64,000 bases of DNA from Trebouxia sp. TZW2008 (Eukaryota; Chlorophyta; Trebouxiophyceae; Trebouxiales; Trebouxiaceae). The notes beneath the pieces were generated by a model. It made no database searches. It was given only the letters and a program-made list of their open reading frames with translations, and was not told the DNA's origin. This document shows, piece by piece, positions 52,023 through 63,507 of this stretch. The translations under genes were made by a program, and so were the position numbers. Location of the stretch: assembly GCA_002118135.1 (NCBI GenBank), contig BDIU01000133.1, positions 186,001 through 250,000 on the forward strand, read 5' to 3'. Numbering within the stretch: the first letter of the stretch is position 1; every line of letters begins with the position of its first letter.

Positions 52023-54712
52023 CTATTGGGGACGAAGTTTGACACCATCCGTGTCCAGAAACACTAATTTATGCAACTCAAGAGACAGGCCTTCTACAAA
52101 TGCTGAGAAAACTTGCTGCAGCAGTGTCTGAGGATATGCTTTAAGTTGCACCTCCTGGCCACTCTCACAGCGAACAGTGATCTGGATTGGAATGCGACCC
52201 TGCACTGCCACCAATGATGTCAAGCAATCAAATATGCTAACTTCATTGCAGATGAGCTAGGCATACGTGTTGAAAAAACTTTGCAGTCAGTTGGCTAGCG
52301 TCAATTTGGGGGGTCAGTTGGGTAGGACCAGTTGGCTGCTGGGTCAATTGACTAGGGTCAGTTGGCTGGGTCACAAAATTTGTGGTTCAATGCTGTAGAT
52401 TCAACACAACGTGCCATTGGTAATACACATGTTTTCAGTTTGAGCATTAGAGTTTTGAGCCAGCAACTGCGATGTCTGCTGCACTAACGAGGTGTCAGCC
52501 TGAACAATGTGGATGTTCTGCCGTCGCAGCAGCTGTAGCTCATGTAACAGTTTAGCTGACAAGGGGCCAACACAATGCATCCACAGCATGCTATATGGGG
52601 CTTGCAAATTCTGATGTTGTATTTGCAGAGCTACCCCGACCAGCTGTATCACTGACTGTGCAACCCAGTAGCAGCAGCAACACAGCAAGCAGTATGGCAC
52701 ATACTGAAGCAAGCTCAGCTGCAGACAACTTCAGCTTCACTTGACTCAACTCAACAGCCAAGGCCTACCATTGCTTGCGGCCAGCGTCACAGCACACACA
52801 CTGGCATGGATAATCGTACCGGGTTCTGCTGGTTGGGCTGGACTGGAGGCATTGGCATAGGCGCGGCAGGTGCTGCTGGGCTTTCCTGCTTGACTTTGAT
52901 CCTCTTGTGTGGTCTACTGCAACTTGCAGATTGTGCTGTTGTTGCTCTTGCTGGGTCGTTGATAGAAGTCTGGGTGGCCTCAAAGAAGTGCATCAACTCA
53001 TTCACAGCAATCGGACCTTGTAGTCTGCAACACAATTTGGACAATGTCACATGACCCTATGAAAGCTTTGAGCTCAATACTCTGCTCAGAAACTTGAGCT
53101 GCACTAGGTGAAGATGTGCTAACCGTAACAGTATGCTAAGCGCCATGTGCCTGTCATTTTACAGTTCCTTGTGGCCAGACTTGTCATGTTACAGCAAGAG
53201 AGCTCGTGTGTCTATCCTCCACAAATGCTTGCATACAGAATGCAAGTCCTGCTTGTGTCAAGACTGCAGCTTGCTTTGGCATGCTGAAATCCTCAAAGAT
53301 GTGCAGTCACCTGAGGGGGATCTGCTTGTGATGTGGCTTCAAGGAAGCATACAAGCTAAGGACAGCAGAGTCAGGAGCCCTCAGCTTGCATACCAGCACC
53401 ATGCGTGACCCTGCTTGAGCGCTCATCACCTACAAGCAATTCAGCTTTGAGATGCAGTGTGATGACTGTGATCAAGGCATGCTCTACAAGTTGCCTTGAT
53501 CTGTATCAAGACTTGTTGCTCAGGATATATCGCACTTTCCGTACTATGTGGAACGCTGTTGACGTGTAGAAACAGCGGTGTGACCCTCCTGGCACAGGAT
53601 TGTACCCAGTGCACGATCTCTTGCCCAAAGAAAAGCAATGACATTGACGTGCTGACTCAACACGTCACACAAACTCACATGTGCTGAGTCACAGCACAAT
53701 TTGTGACAGGTGCTTACGACTCTATGTTTTGGTGCTTTCGCAAGACCGCATGTGGCGCGCTCAAATGTATGGCCTGGCAAGATAGCTATGTGTCCTGCTG
53801 GAATGGGAATGTCCTGCCACTGTCCTTTCACCTCAACCTGCACAGATGACCTTGATAGACTGAAGATGTGTCATTTCACAGCAGCAGAACACAGTAGCAG
53901 GGCTCAGCTCGCCTTGATAAGTCGTGCCAACCTCAACCTGAGCAAACTGATCTTGGCAGAGTGTGTGTCACTTCACAGCAGCAGAACATAGCAGGACAGC
54001 ACAGGTAGCAAGGACAAGAACTGTCAAACACTGCAGTGCATACCTGCAGCCCTTGAGTTGAGTTGGAGCATATGCAGGTCAGCAGGCCCTTGTCTTCATG
54101 TCCCTCGCACCCCTCAGCATCTTCACCCCGTGTCTTGAGTAGTTCAGGCAATCCCAGATACTCTATGGCCTCAAGACTAGAGGCTGAGGCAACTCTTGGT
54201 CAAGCATCTAAGATTGGCTCAAACACGTTGCATGGCAAATCCAGCTTTGGGGCTAGTTGTGCCAAGAAGGCACGTGCCAAAGCATCATATGCATGTACCA
54301 TCTATGGAATGCATGTTAGCCTTAAGCTTCTGTGTGGGCCTTGTGATTGGAACAAGACACAAGTTTGACTGAAGACGTAGCAACTGGATACTTCAAGCTC
54401 CACACTGCGGTTGAGAACAAGTGCAGCAGCCAATACCTCGAAAGCCATTTGCTGCAATGCTCCCATGCGCTCTAGGGTGGCATGTCCTATACGGAATTCG
54501 GCCCGTCGTTTTTGCGGAAACAATTGAAATCCAGTATAGTCAGCTGATGGAGCTCTGTCAGCCCAGCAGTGAAGCTGGCCTTGGAACGCTGTCGCTGCGC
54601 TTCTCAGAGTAGTGGTGAGTTGCTGCGTCAAGGGCACAACAGCAACTCGGGGTTCACTCAGCAGATAGTGTGCGTGCTTGATCAGGGATCTGTCGGTCAC
54701 ACTCGCAGGCAT
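52023..54712 (-). pseudogene. 2-oxoglutarate oxygenase-SUMO gene, right copy, probably degenerate
   Basis: Exons on minus: 54712-54392, 54301-54044, 53837-53718, 53429-53311, 53024-52820 and 52199-52023. Lengths and phases match the left copy. The catalytic motifs are kept (HED, WQDIPIPAGHIAILPG, KHRV) and all splice sites are good, so an oxygenase domain could still be made. In the SUMO-like exon an in-frame TAG (52025-52023) cuts off the last 22 residues, which can still be read after it. Upstream of ATG 54712 a 2-base difference breaks the longer N-terminus seen in the left copy. It may be a truncated but expressed gene or an early pseudogene. Confidence 0.75.
52280..52378. repeat. Minisatellite, ggtcagttggct-like units
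   Basis: About six diverged 12-20-bp units built on ggtcagttggctgggtcaa between the last two exons of the right oxygenase copy. Confidence 0.8.
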
Positions 54713-54899
54713 GCCGTCGTTTGCCTGCAGCAAAGATACGCCTAGCTGCACACTTCAACTGCGTTGTTGATGCAATACAACCGCCATTCAAAGCTTGCGA
54801 AGGCAACGATGGGCTCGTTTAACTACAAAGCACATTGACTTTCAGAGCGACTGGCGTTACTGGCTGACGTCTGGCGTTACTGGCTGGCGTTATGGCTAG

Positions 54900-55280
54900 C
54901 TGGCCAGGTCAAGTCCGTCTCGTGCGGAGTGTTGCGACGCAGCGGTGAGCACGGTAGGATTGCCACGAAGAACTTGGCGTCCGACCGTCCGTGCGTGCAC
55001 TAGCGTAGAGGGAGTACAGTGGTGTTTGTTCACGGCCGCGTGATGTGACAGCCAGCAAGACGAAGGTGAGCCCATAACGTTGGCAGCATCTGCGTCTCGG
55101 ACATATCAATCAGCTGTGTGATTTCTCGACCAAATAGATGCCAGTCATGCCTGGCAATGTCAGGGCGACCTGTTCGCGTCCATTGCCCTATACTAGCAAG
55201 CTTGGGCCTTTTGCGATGGTTGCGTGATGCTGTCACCATGTCAGATGGTTGGTCAAGCACTCGACAAAACGTGCCCAATG
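54900..55280 (-). other. Conserved segment upstream of the oxygenase gene (right)
   Basis: Mirror of 41390-41740 (LIDMSETQMLPTLWAHLRLA). It lies between the divergent right-arm genes and contains no insertion. It includes tandem tggcgttactggctg repeats at 54852-54896. Frame is interrupted; probably promoter and leader sequence or a fossil exon. Confidence 0.45.
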
Positions 55281-55307
55281 CCTGAGCTTCTGATTTGCCT
55301 GCTCAGG

Positions 55308-58300
55308 ATGGCTAAACAGCGTATTTCAGGAAGACTGCGCAGAGCGCTTGGTAAGAGCCATCAAGTCGCCAAGGCCTCTGCCAAACCCCTTGTGCGCCTG
55401 CTGACATGTTGTGGCGCTGGGCAACATCAGCAGGTATGCAATTTTCATTGCTGCAGCCATCCTTGAAAAGTGTGTGCACCAGTATCTGTGTGCACAAGTT
55501 GTGATTGCTGACTCGTGGCAGCGGACACAAGCAGAACGCTATGTTAGGTACTCTCCTCATGCATGCAATGCTTGCTAAGCATCTTGCTGCTCACCACAGC
55601 AACCATATTTTGTTTAAAGTTGTGCGCGGGTCAATACATATCTGGAACATGTTTGTCACCGACAAGTGCTCTGGCAAAAAGCTGTCTGCTATGCTTGGCT
55701 CATTCAACAATTCAAGAGCAATCTATCTCAGGAGCTACTTTGGTAAGACTTCTGTCAAAGCAGATGCGTCTTACCATGTTCAACCAGATTAGCCTACCAA
55801 AACAACCCTGACATTTGTGCCTGACGCTGCGAACTGTTTTGTGCAGGACCTAGAGGAGAAAGCTGAGTTCGTGGCAGCCAAGCGGCGTCATGCAGTGCTC
55901 ACTCAATGCCTCTGTGCCTTTAAAGCCAACAGAGAGCGTCAGGCTACCAACAAGCTGAATGCTGAGAAGGCCAAGAAGTTCAGGCAGCGCCAGCTGCAGA
56001 AAGTCTTCTTTGTTCAGTGGCGCTCCATTCTCCAGGTATGCTGCAGCATCAGCAACAGGGCATTGTGCAACAATTGTATATGATGCTTGCCTCTTGAATC
56101 TGCAAAATTAACTGCAGAGGATGAAGTACCTAGCTGCTCAACCTGACAGTCCACACTTTTTTGTCTGCAACCTGCCACACATCATATGCCTGCCAGCTAT
56201 TCCAGCATTATGGAGCATCGATTGCATCATGATGTTCTTTGCACAGACAACCACTGCTGATGGTACTGTTGTGCTCAACTGGTGCTAGCCTTTGCTTGCA
56301 CCTGCACATGCGCATTGTCATTGACAAGCCACACGCAAACATTCACCAACACAGCACGTGCATACAAAGTTGGCATTGTGGTTCTTTGTGAATGTAACCG
56401 CAATCATTCCATCAGCATCCTGCAGCATAAAAGCCCTGCTGTACTGACATTGTGATTTCTTGTTTGCAGGAGCAGAATGACATCATTGCCTGCTGCAGAA
56501 GGCAGAAGCAATCCAGCCTGATGGTGGTCAGCATTGCAGCCTTCAGCGCCAACAGGCACGAGCAAGCGGCCAAGAGGCAGGCCACAGAGCAAGCCAATGG
56601 GCTCAGGAGACGCCGTCTGCTCAAAACCATGCTAGTGACTTGACGTTTATGCCTTCAGGTAATAGGCTACTTGCTGCATTTTGTGAATCAAGGGATGAGG
56701 GTGTGCATGTTGGAGTGAGAAGTCGGTGTGTAAGACTGGCGTCTTCACAGAAGCTGCAGGTCTTGAGAACACATATTGCCATCGCAAAGGAGCCAGCTTG
56801 CCTTGGTCCTGAGACAATGACTTACCTGTTCATGGTTCAACACGTGTCTCCAAAAGTCTTAGAAATGCCATGCAAAGAGTAAGTTGCGCTGCAGTTTGGT
56901 GCAAAGATGGCTTTGACTGGCCCACAGGTCCTTGCATGGCCCATACTTGTCAGCTCATGCTCATTGTATTACAAATCATGTTTGTAGGCATGAAATGTTA
57001 GTCTGGACCTGGAATCAGATGAAACATCAATTTGCAGTTCATTGAAATGTGAGCACTTGGGTTGTACAGTGTACAGGATGTATAGATGGACTGACACGCC
57101 CTGATGTAGCTGATTTTACATGCGGCAGCATACTTGAGAATATGCATGTACTGTACAGGTATTGCCTAGAAACAAATATTACATGGGTTTTAGTTGGCTC
57201 ATCCTGGTACCTACCAAATTGGATGAGTGGTGGGTGGATGTCAAGATAGTTGTGGGGCCAGACAAGTGGCCGAGTGAGTGGGTGATTCAGCGAGTGAGCA
57301 AGCCATTGTGCTGATGAGCAAGCAGCTGATGAGAAGACTGTCACGCTTATTACACTTTGTACTCTGCTGTGCAGGAGCAAGCAGTCCTTCTTGCGCAGTG
57401 CAACAGGCAGAGGGAGGCCAGCCTCCTGCTGGTAGCCTTCCAGGCCTTCCTTGCCAACAGGCTTTGCCAACTTGCCAGGAGGCAGGCGGCACAGCAGGCT
57501 GATGCGCTAAGGAGCCGGCACATGTTGAGGACCGGCCTGATGTCCTGGCACACCTACCTGCAGGTAACAAGTCGTGGGATGACTATACCAGCAATGGATG
57601 CATGACTGCATATACGCGCAAGTCCGTGCATGCATGCATGAGTGCATGTTTGCATCAGCGAGCAAAGCAGCATGTGAGTGCATGCTTGCACGCATGCATG
57701 AAATGCTCAAGAAATGCATTTCAACACTATGCATGAACATAGATGATGTCACCTTTGCTTGACTGATATGACATGTCCTTGTCCTCAGGAGCAGGAGGAG
57801 GTGGTTGCAAATATCAAGGGGCAGAGGCATTGCAGCCTGCTGCGCCTGAGCTTGGAGGCCTTTGCGACCAGCAGGCAATGCGAGATTGCCAAGAGGCAGG
57901 CAGCACAGCAAGCTGATGCGCTCAGGAGACGGCACATGCTGAGGACCGCCCTGTTGTCCTGGCACACCTACCTGCAGCTCAGAAGCTTTGAGATCAGTCC
58001 ATGAATCTTGAGTGCATGTGGGCGCGAGTCGGTGCATGCATGCATTGTTGCGTGAGTGCACATGTGAGCGGGTCAGTGTATGCATGCATGCGTGTATGCG
58101 TGAAAGTATACATGAGCAGTACGGTGCATGAAGGCATGCATGGTTGCATGAGTGCATCAGCAGATGACGGATGAATGTATGCTTGTATGGACAAACCTCA
58201 TGATCGACAGCATGCTACTCACGTGCATGAATTAGTCTTGCCACACTGACACTGGGCACTCCTTGTCTTTAGGAGCAGGCAGACATTGTTGCCCATCTCA

Positions 58301-61300
58301 GAAGGCAGAGGCAGGTGGGTCTGATGCAGACCAGCTTGCAGGCCTTCATCAGCAGCAGGCAACTGCAGGCTACCAAGCGGCAGGCATCACAGCAAGCTGA
58401 TGGGCTGAGAAGGCGGCTCTTGCTCAAGACTGTCATGGGGTCCTGGCGCTCACACATGCAGGTAGCAAGCTGTCAAAATCATGCGTACAGAGTGCTGCTT
58501 TGATTACTCACCAAGCCGGTTGCACCCAATGCACATGTGAGCATTTGTTCTGTCGATGGCTGAGAAGCTATTGAAGTGAGGCATTCACTTGCTGTTTCAA
58601 TTGACATTTGCATTTCAGAATTTCTTTGTCATCAACTTGATATTGCCTGTGTGAACACCCCAATTGGGTCTTTGAAATGGCAATCAGACATTCATTGAGT
58701 GCATGATTGTCATCTGCTTTGTGTTTGCGTACAATGACATGTTATCTGCAGGCATCCTTGCAGTGGGGCCTTGCAAAAAACAGTACAGCAAGCATGACGG
58801 TCTTTGCAACTGCATTCAACAGGACACAATCTCAACAGTCACAAGTTGCACTTTAGGCATCATGCACTGTTCTCTGTTGTGCAATTACGCTATGCTCATA
58901 GCATGTTTGTGCTTTGCAGGCGCAACATCAGTCTGCCACAGTGATATCAGCGAGGTGGAGGGGGCATGTTGTCAGGAAGCAGCTGGCAGTGCGGCGTCAG
59001 GCAGCCATCAAGCTGCAGTCATACTGGCGAGGCAGGCTTGTCAGGCGCCACCTGTCAGCACATCACAGGGCAGCAACTCTGCTGCAAGCCACTTTCAGAG
59101 GTAATTTGGCCAGAAGGAGCTTTGCCCAGCAGCACCAAGCTGCCCTGAAGCTGCAGTCAGCCTGGAGAGGCAGGGCTGTCAGGCGCCACCTGTCAGCACA
59201 GCGCAAAGCGGCAACCATGTTGCAAGCCACTTTCAGAGGTGTTTTGGTGAGAAAGCGCTTTGCCCAGCAGCACCAAGCTGCCGTGAAGGTGCAATCAGTT
59301 TGGAGGGGCAAAAGTGCTAGGCTGTCAGCACAGCACAGGGCAGCAACCATATTGCAGGCTGTATGCAGAGGCAGCATTGTCAGACGCCATGTGGCAAAAC
59401 GGCACAAGGCAGCAACCATGTTGCAAGCCGCTTTCAGAGCTGTTTTGGTCAGGAGGCGTTTGGCCCAGCAGCATATTCTGCTGTCAAGAGCCAGGCTGCT
59501 GTGAGGCAGCGCCTTGCCCACATGGCCATTACTGCTGTTGTCACTAAGGTCAGCTATATTTCCTTTCCTCTCTTGAGCCTCTCTTGTGACACTGTTGTGA
59601 AACACTTTCTTGTTCAAGCGTTGTTGTCATTGTTGACATCACTTCCATTCTCATGAAAAAACCTGCTGAAAGCATGAAATCCCTCTGTCAAATTGTGCAT
59701 CGTGACGCAACATTGCAAAGTTGATTGGTTGCATGCATTGTCCTATCATATGATACTTTCAGCAGGCATCTCTGCCTGTGCTCACCTGCTTGCCGCCAGC
59801 AGAACCCTACTTAACGTCTTGCACAAGGAGGGCTTTCTATTCTTTCTGCTTCAGCATAAGCAAGGGTCATGTGACTAATGTGCTTCAAAGCAAGCCACGC
59901 TGCATGCATCAGCATTTTGGCATTGTCACACCTGGAGAACATTGCTGACTGATCAAGCATTTGATGCAGGTGCCCAACAGTGTGCGCAAGACAGCCACAG
60001 GCAGTGAGCGCCGCCTCTCGGCTAGAGACGTCAATGACCTACCAACCCCCCTGCTGCCTCCATCAGCTGCTGCTGGTGAGCCTTCTAGCACAGGCCATAA
60101 TGCAGCTCAGCATGACCAGGAGCCAACTGCCACGACACTTAACTGCATAGTCACAGAACCTTCTACCTTTGTAGCTGCAACTCTGACCAGCAGTACAGCC
60201 CCTGTTGGCACAGCACGTCTCACGATGCAGTCACCACAGGAAGGCGCTCCTGCTGACGCAGCATCCCTCACGGTGGACTCACAACAGCTGAGCACTGCAG
60301 CCCCTGCTAGGAGGGCACATTTCACTCCACAGGAAGGCACCCCTAGTGACATGGCCTCACCAGTACTGCAGTCACAGCAGAGAACTACTGGTGGTGATGA
60401 CACATCTCATCCGGTTATGAAGCCAAGTCAGGAGGTGGCAGCAGCCAAGCCGTTCACAGCTGCCAGCCAGCGTTCTCAAAAACTGCCAACCTTGTAGCAG
60501 CTTGTGCAGATGCAGCATAAGGGCCCGCTGGCAAACCGCCAACGCGCTGCTGACATAGGCAGACAGTTCAAGGCAAATGAACATGCTGACAGGCCCCACC
60601 AGCTGCGCAAAGCTGCTTCAGACCTCAGCCATGGCGGGCTTGAACACAGGGGCAGCAGCAAAGTTGGCTCAATGCAACAGGCTGACCAAGGCTTCAGAAG
60701 CAGCAGCGTTAGGCAGCTGACATCAGGACCTAGTGCCATGGAGTCTGTTCCAGAGCTCTGGGAAGAAGTGCCACTTGACAATAGTCAACAAGAGCGGCAA
60801 CAGCTAGCTTCAGCTGGCAATAGCAATATGGCTGTAAGGGATTCAAGGATGCCATATGGGCAGGAAGGGCCGGCAGGGCCTCTGCCAGGCATCAAAGCGT
60901 TAAGCTGCGGTGAAGAAGAGCTGAATGTGATGGAGAAGAAGCACGGACAGGAAGGGCGGGCTGGGCCTCTGTCAGTCATCAGTGCAGCCATGAACGCAGA
61001 AGAGGAGGCAAAGAGGTTAGATGAGCAGGAAGGGCGGGAAAGGCCTCTGCTAAGAAATGATGCAGCCATCAATGAAGAAGGGGAGGCAAAGATCACGAGC
61101 AAGCAGGAAGGGCAGGTCGGGCCTCTGCTAAGGAGTGATGCAGCCAGCGACAGCATTGCTGCAATGAGCATCACTGGACTAAAGACACCATTAGTTTCCA
61201 GTCATCTTGCCAAGATGCAGCAGTACTACGCAGATGACCACTTGGACAGTGGGCAGTGTGGCAATGAGCTGTATGTGCAAGCGCCTACTGCAAAGACGCA

Positions 61301-61904
61301 GCCTAAGGAGTTTGAGGATTCTGACGATGAGTATGAGATCGAAACCAGGTCTCTGCTGAGGGTCATCCTCACAACCAAGACCAAAGGCATGGGCAATGTG
61401 CAGAAGGTGAAGTTCGGTCTTGGATACTCCAAGGAGCCCCTTGACAAGATCAAGGCGCAGTATGGCAAGGCGGCGGACAGCATGCAAAGCATGACTGCCA
61501 GTTTGAATGCTAGTGGCCAGTCAGTGGCAGCATCAGCGCAGGCAGCTATAGCGGATGGCAACAGGCTTGCTGACAGGTTGGGTCAGCGTAGTCAAGCAGC
61601 AATGCAAAAGGCCAAGTCAGATGCTGTGGCTGCTGCAGCTGCCGCTTCTGCTGATGCATCTGCTAAGGCAGTTGGGTATGCAGCCAATGCAGCAAGTGCT
61701 GTCAAAGCGTTGAGGGACAGCGCCTCGGCTGCTACAGCTGCTGCTACTGCTGATGCGTCTGTCAGCGCCGCTGCATATGCGGCCAATGCCTCTGCAGCTG
61801 CCAAGGCGCTCAAAGGCAATGCCGCAAGCGCTGCTCAGGACTTCACAGCCAGGAGCAAGGCGTGGTGGACAAGGAGGATCAATAAGCAGTCAAAAGCTGG
61901 GTAG
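55308..61904 (+). pseudogene. Sfi1-like/IQ-motif gene, right copy, disabled
   Basis: Exons matching the left gene: 55308-55433, 55847-56035, 56470-56658, 57375-57563, 57789-57977, 58273-58461, 58920-59548 and 59970-61904. Four lesions are visible. TGA at 56641-56643 replaces the invariant Trp of the third exon. The donor after 57977 reads CT instead of GT. The IQ exon is 629 bases, one short of a multiple of three, with the shift near 59474. TAG at 60495-60497 stands where the left copy has Gln. The exon at 57789 is an extra copy of its neighbour (QQADALRRRHMLRTALLSWH), so right has five 63-residue units against four on the left. Skipping phase-0 exons could bypass the first two lesions but not the last two. 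Confidence 0.85.
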
Positions 61905-62648
61905 AGGGAGTTACTGCAAGGCTCATTAAGTGACTAGGCTTGCTAGCTTTGCCTGAATCATGGTCATGAGATACACAGGCTGTATAGAGGTCGAAGCGAT
62001 ACCCTGACGGTGTATGCTTATCACAGCTGGGCTACTCTCAACTGTGTATGGACCATGTCACATTGAGCATTGACTACAGTGTTATAAGAAGACGCAGTGT
62101 CTGTGCTTGTGTGTGCATTAGTGCGATCTGTTCCTTTGCATGATACACAGTGTGCACAGGTCCCCAGACTACAAATGATGGCTTATAGAGACAGTATTGA
62201 CAATGTTGACACAAACAACATTTGTGCAAAGTTGGTGTTGCAGCATGCAAGTGCCTGCTCGTGCAAAACCGGCCTTGCAACGCACAGGGTCTTCGAGAGT
62301 TTTCTGCCTGTTTGGAGACGCTGTTTGTGCCCTGCGAGCTGTTGATGGTGCCTGACAAAGCAACTTGCCTCAACTCGTCTCTTTCACAAGTTATGGTAGT
62401 AGGCATGAAGGGCTCTTAGTAGCACTTTATGTCACCTGTGGTAGTCATCGATATTTTGGAAAAGACCCAAAATCCGTTCGCGCTACCTGACTAAAATCAT
62501 ATTGGCTTGACCAGATCATCCTTGCAGAGGGTCCTGTAGCGCGACCAGGCTATCAGAAAGGCTGCACAAGACGCTTGGTTGGCGATTACCTGAGCGGTGC
62601 GCATCGAGGTTCGACAGTCGACAGTCACTGGTCTGTCAGTGACCTTAG
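61905..62648. other. Intergenic region before the amidase gene
   Basis: No gene recognised. The last 200 bases are richer in CG and hold the probable promoter and leader of the amidase gene. Confidence 0.5.
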
Positions 62649-63507
62649 ATGGCAGACAAGCTATGCCTCTTATGTATCATCGTCGCCAGCGTACTTGGTG
62701 AGTCTTGAAGCTTGCGCTTTGATATTGCGTCGATATATATATATGGATTGCGTTGCATGCGCGTTCCGACAGCTGCACTGCATGACGTTTAGAAGCTGAC
62801 CTGTGCAAAAGGGCCCGACTTTATTGTGGTTTTCCGACTTTGTTTATCGTGCTGCAGGCGCTGCTGCCAACGATGACACGGCGCGGTCTCTTCTTGCTAG
62901 CGCTCCAGCACCTTCAGTTGTGCCCGCGAACGCGTCTTTGCCGGATCTGACCGCAACTCAAGCCATCGCTCTGCTGTGTGCCCGAGACATCACGTCGGCA
63001 CAGTACGTCCAGGCGCTATTCGATCGATACGACTCGGGAGGGTTTGAGTGCCTCAATGCTTTTATCAGCTTGAATCGGACGCAGGTACGACTTCGCTCTC
63101 ACAGCATACAGCTTTGGGCTCGGTTGAGCTCTCGCCTGCAGTGCCTGGGTGTTCGCTTGCAGAGGCCGATGAGCGAGCGCAGAGGTCCCTTTCAGCGTCT
63201 GAGAAACTTGCATGCTGCTACCAGTCTCATGCTCACCGCATCGCATGGCATGTTGAGGCAAAAGACGCATTTTCTGCTTCTGCTGCTGTGCAGTCACAGC
63301 TGTATGCAGACAACAAAACCTTGTGTCACGTTCAGACTGCAACTTCCCCTGCATTTTTTGTGCAGGTGCTAGCAGATGCTGCCGCAATTGATGACAAAGC
63401 AAAATCAGGAGGCGACATCACCCCGCTATGTGGACTCCCACTGGCAGTGAAAGACACCATTGATGTTGAAGGCTACCCAACAACAGCAGCCACCCCTGGT
63501 CTTGCCA
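62649..63507 (+). CDS. Amidase-signature hydrolase, secreted or endomembrane, 3' end beyond window
   Basis: Exons: 62649-62697, 62858-63084 and 63366-63507 (phases 1 and 0), then the gene continues past the window. The first exon encodes MADKLCLLCIIVASVLG, and with the next exon forms a signal peptide ending near AAA. It is followed by LPDLTATQAIALLCARDITS, FDRYDSGGFECLNAFISLN and PLCGLPLAVKDTIDVEGYPT. GLPLAVKD carries the catalytic Lys of the Ser-cisSer-Lys triad; the serines lie in later exons. Amidase-signature enzymes hydrolyse amides (fatty-acid amide hydrolase, GatA, indole-acetamide hydrolase). The signal peptide argues against GatA. The intron between exons 2 and 3 is 281 bp. Later exons could not be placed before the window ends. 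Confidence 0.85.

Larger units (their letters stand above)
34968..61904. repeat. Large inverted duplication of a divergent gene pair
   Basis: Left arm, outside to centre: Sfi1/IQ gene (minus, 41299-34968) then oxygenase-SUMO gene (plus, 47521-50896). Right arm is the mirror: oxygenase-SUMO (minus, 54712-52023) then Sfi1/IQ (plus, 55308-61904). Exon structures match one for one, except one extra 189-base exon on the right. Without the 5.7-kb insertion at 41776-47520 the arms are about 10 kb each, around a centre at about 51200-52000. Homology is clear in exons and in parts of introns, with many differences, so the event is not recent. Confidence 0.92.

Noticed and set aside
52023..60497. In-frame TAG/TGA in the right-arm genes as a sign of a reassigned stop code (as in some ulvophyte algae)
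   Set aside because: TAG, TGA and TAA all end well-supported genes here (Pkr1-like TAG, mnmA TGA, kinase TAA), and the left copies have sense codons. Decay of the right copies explains the stops.
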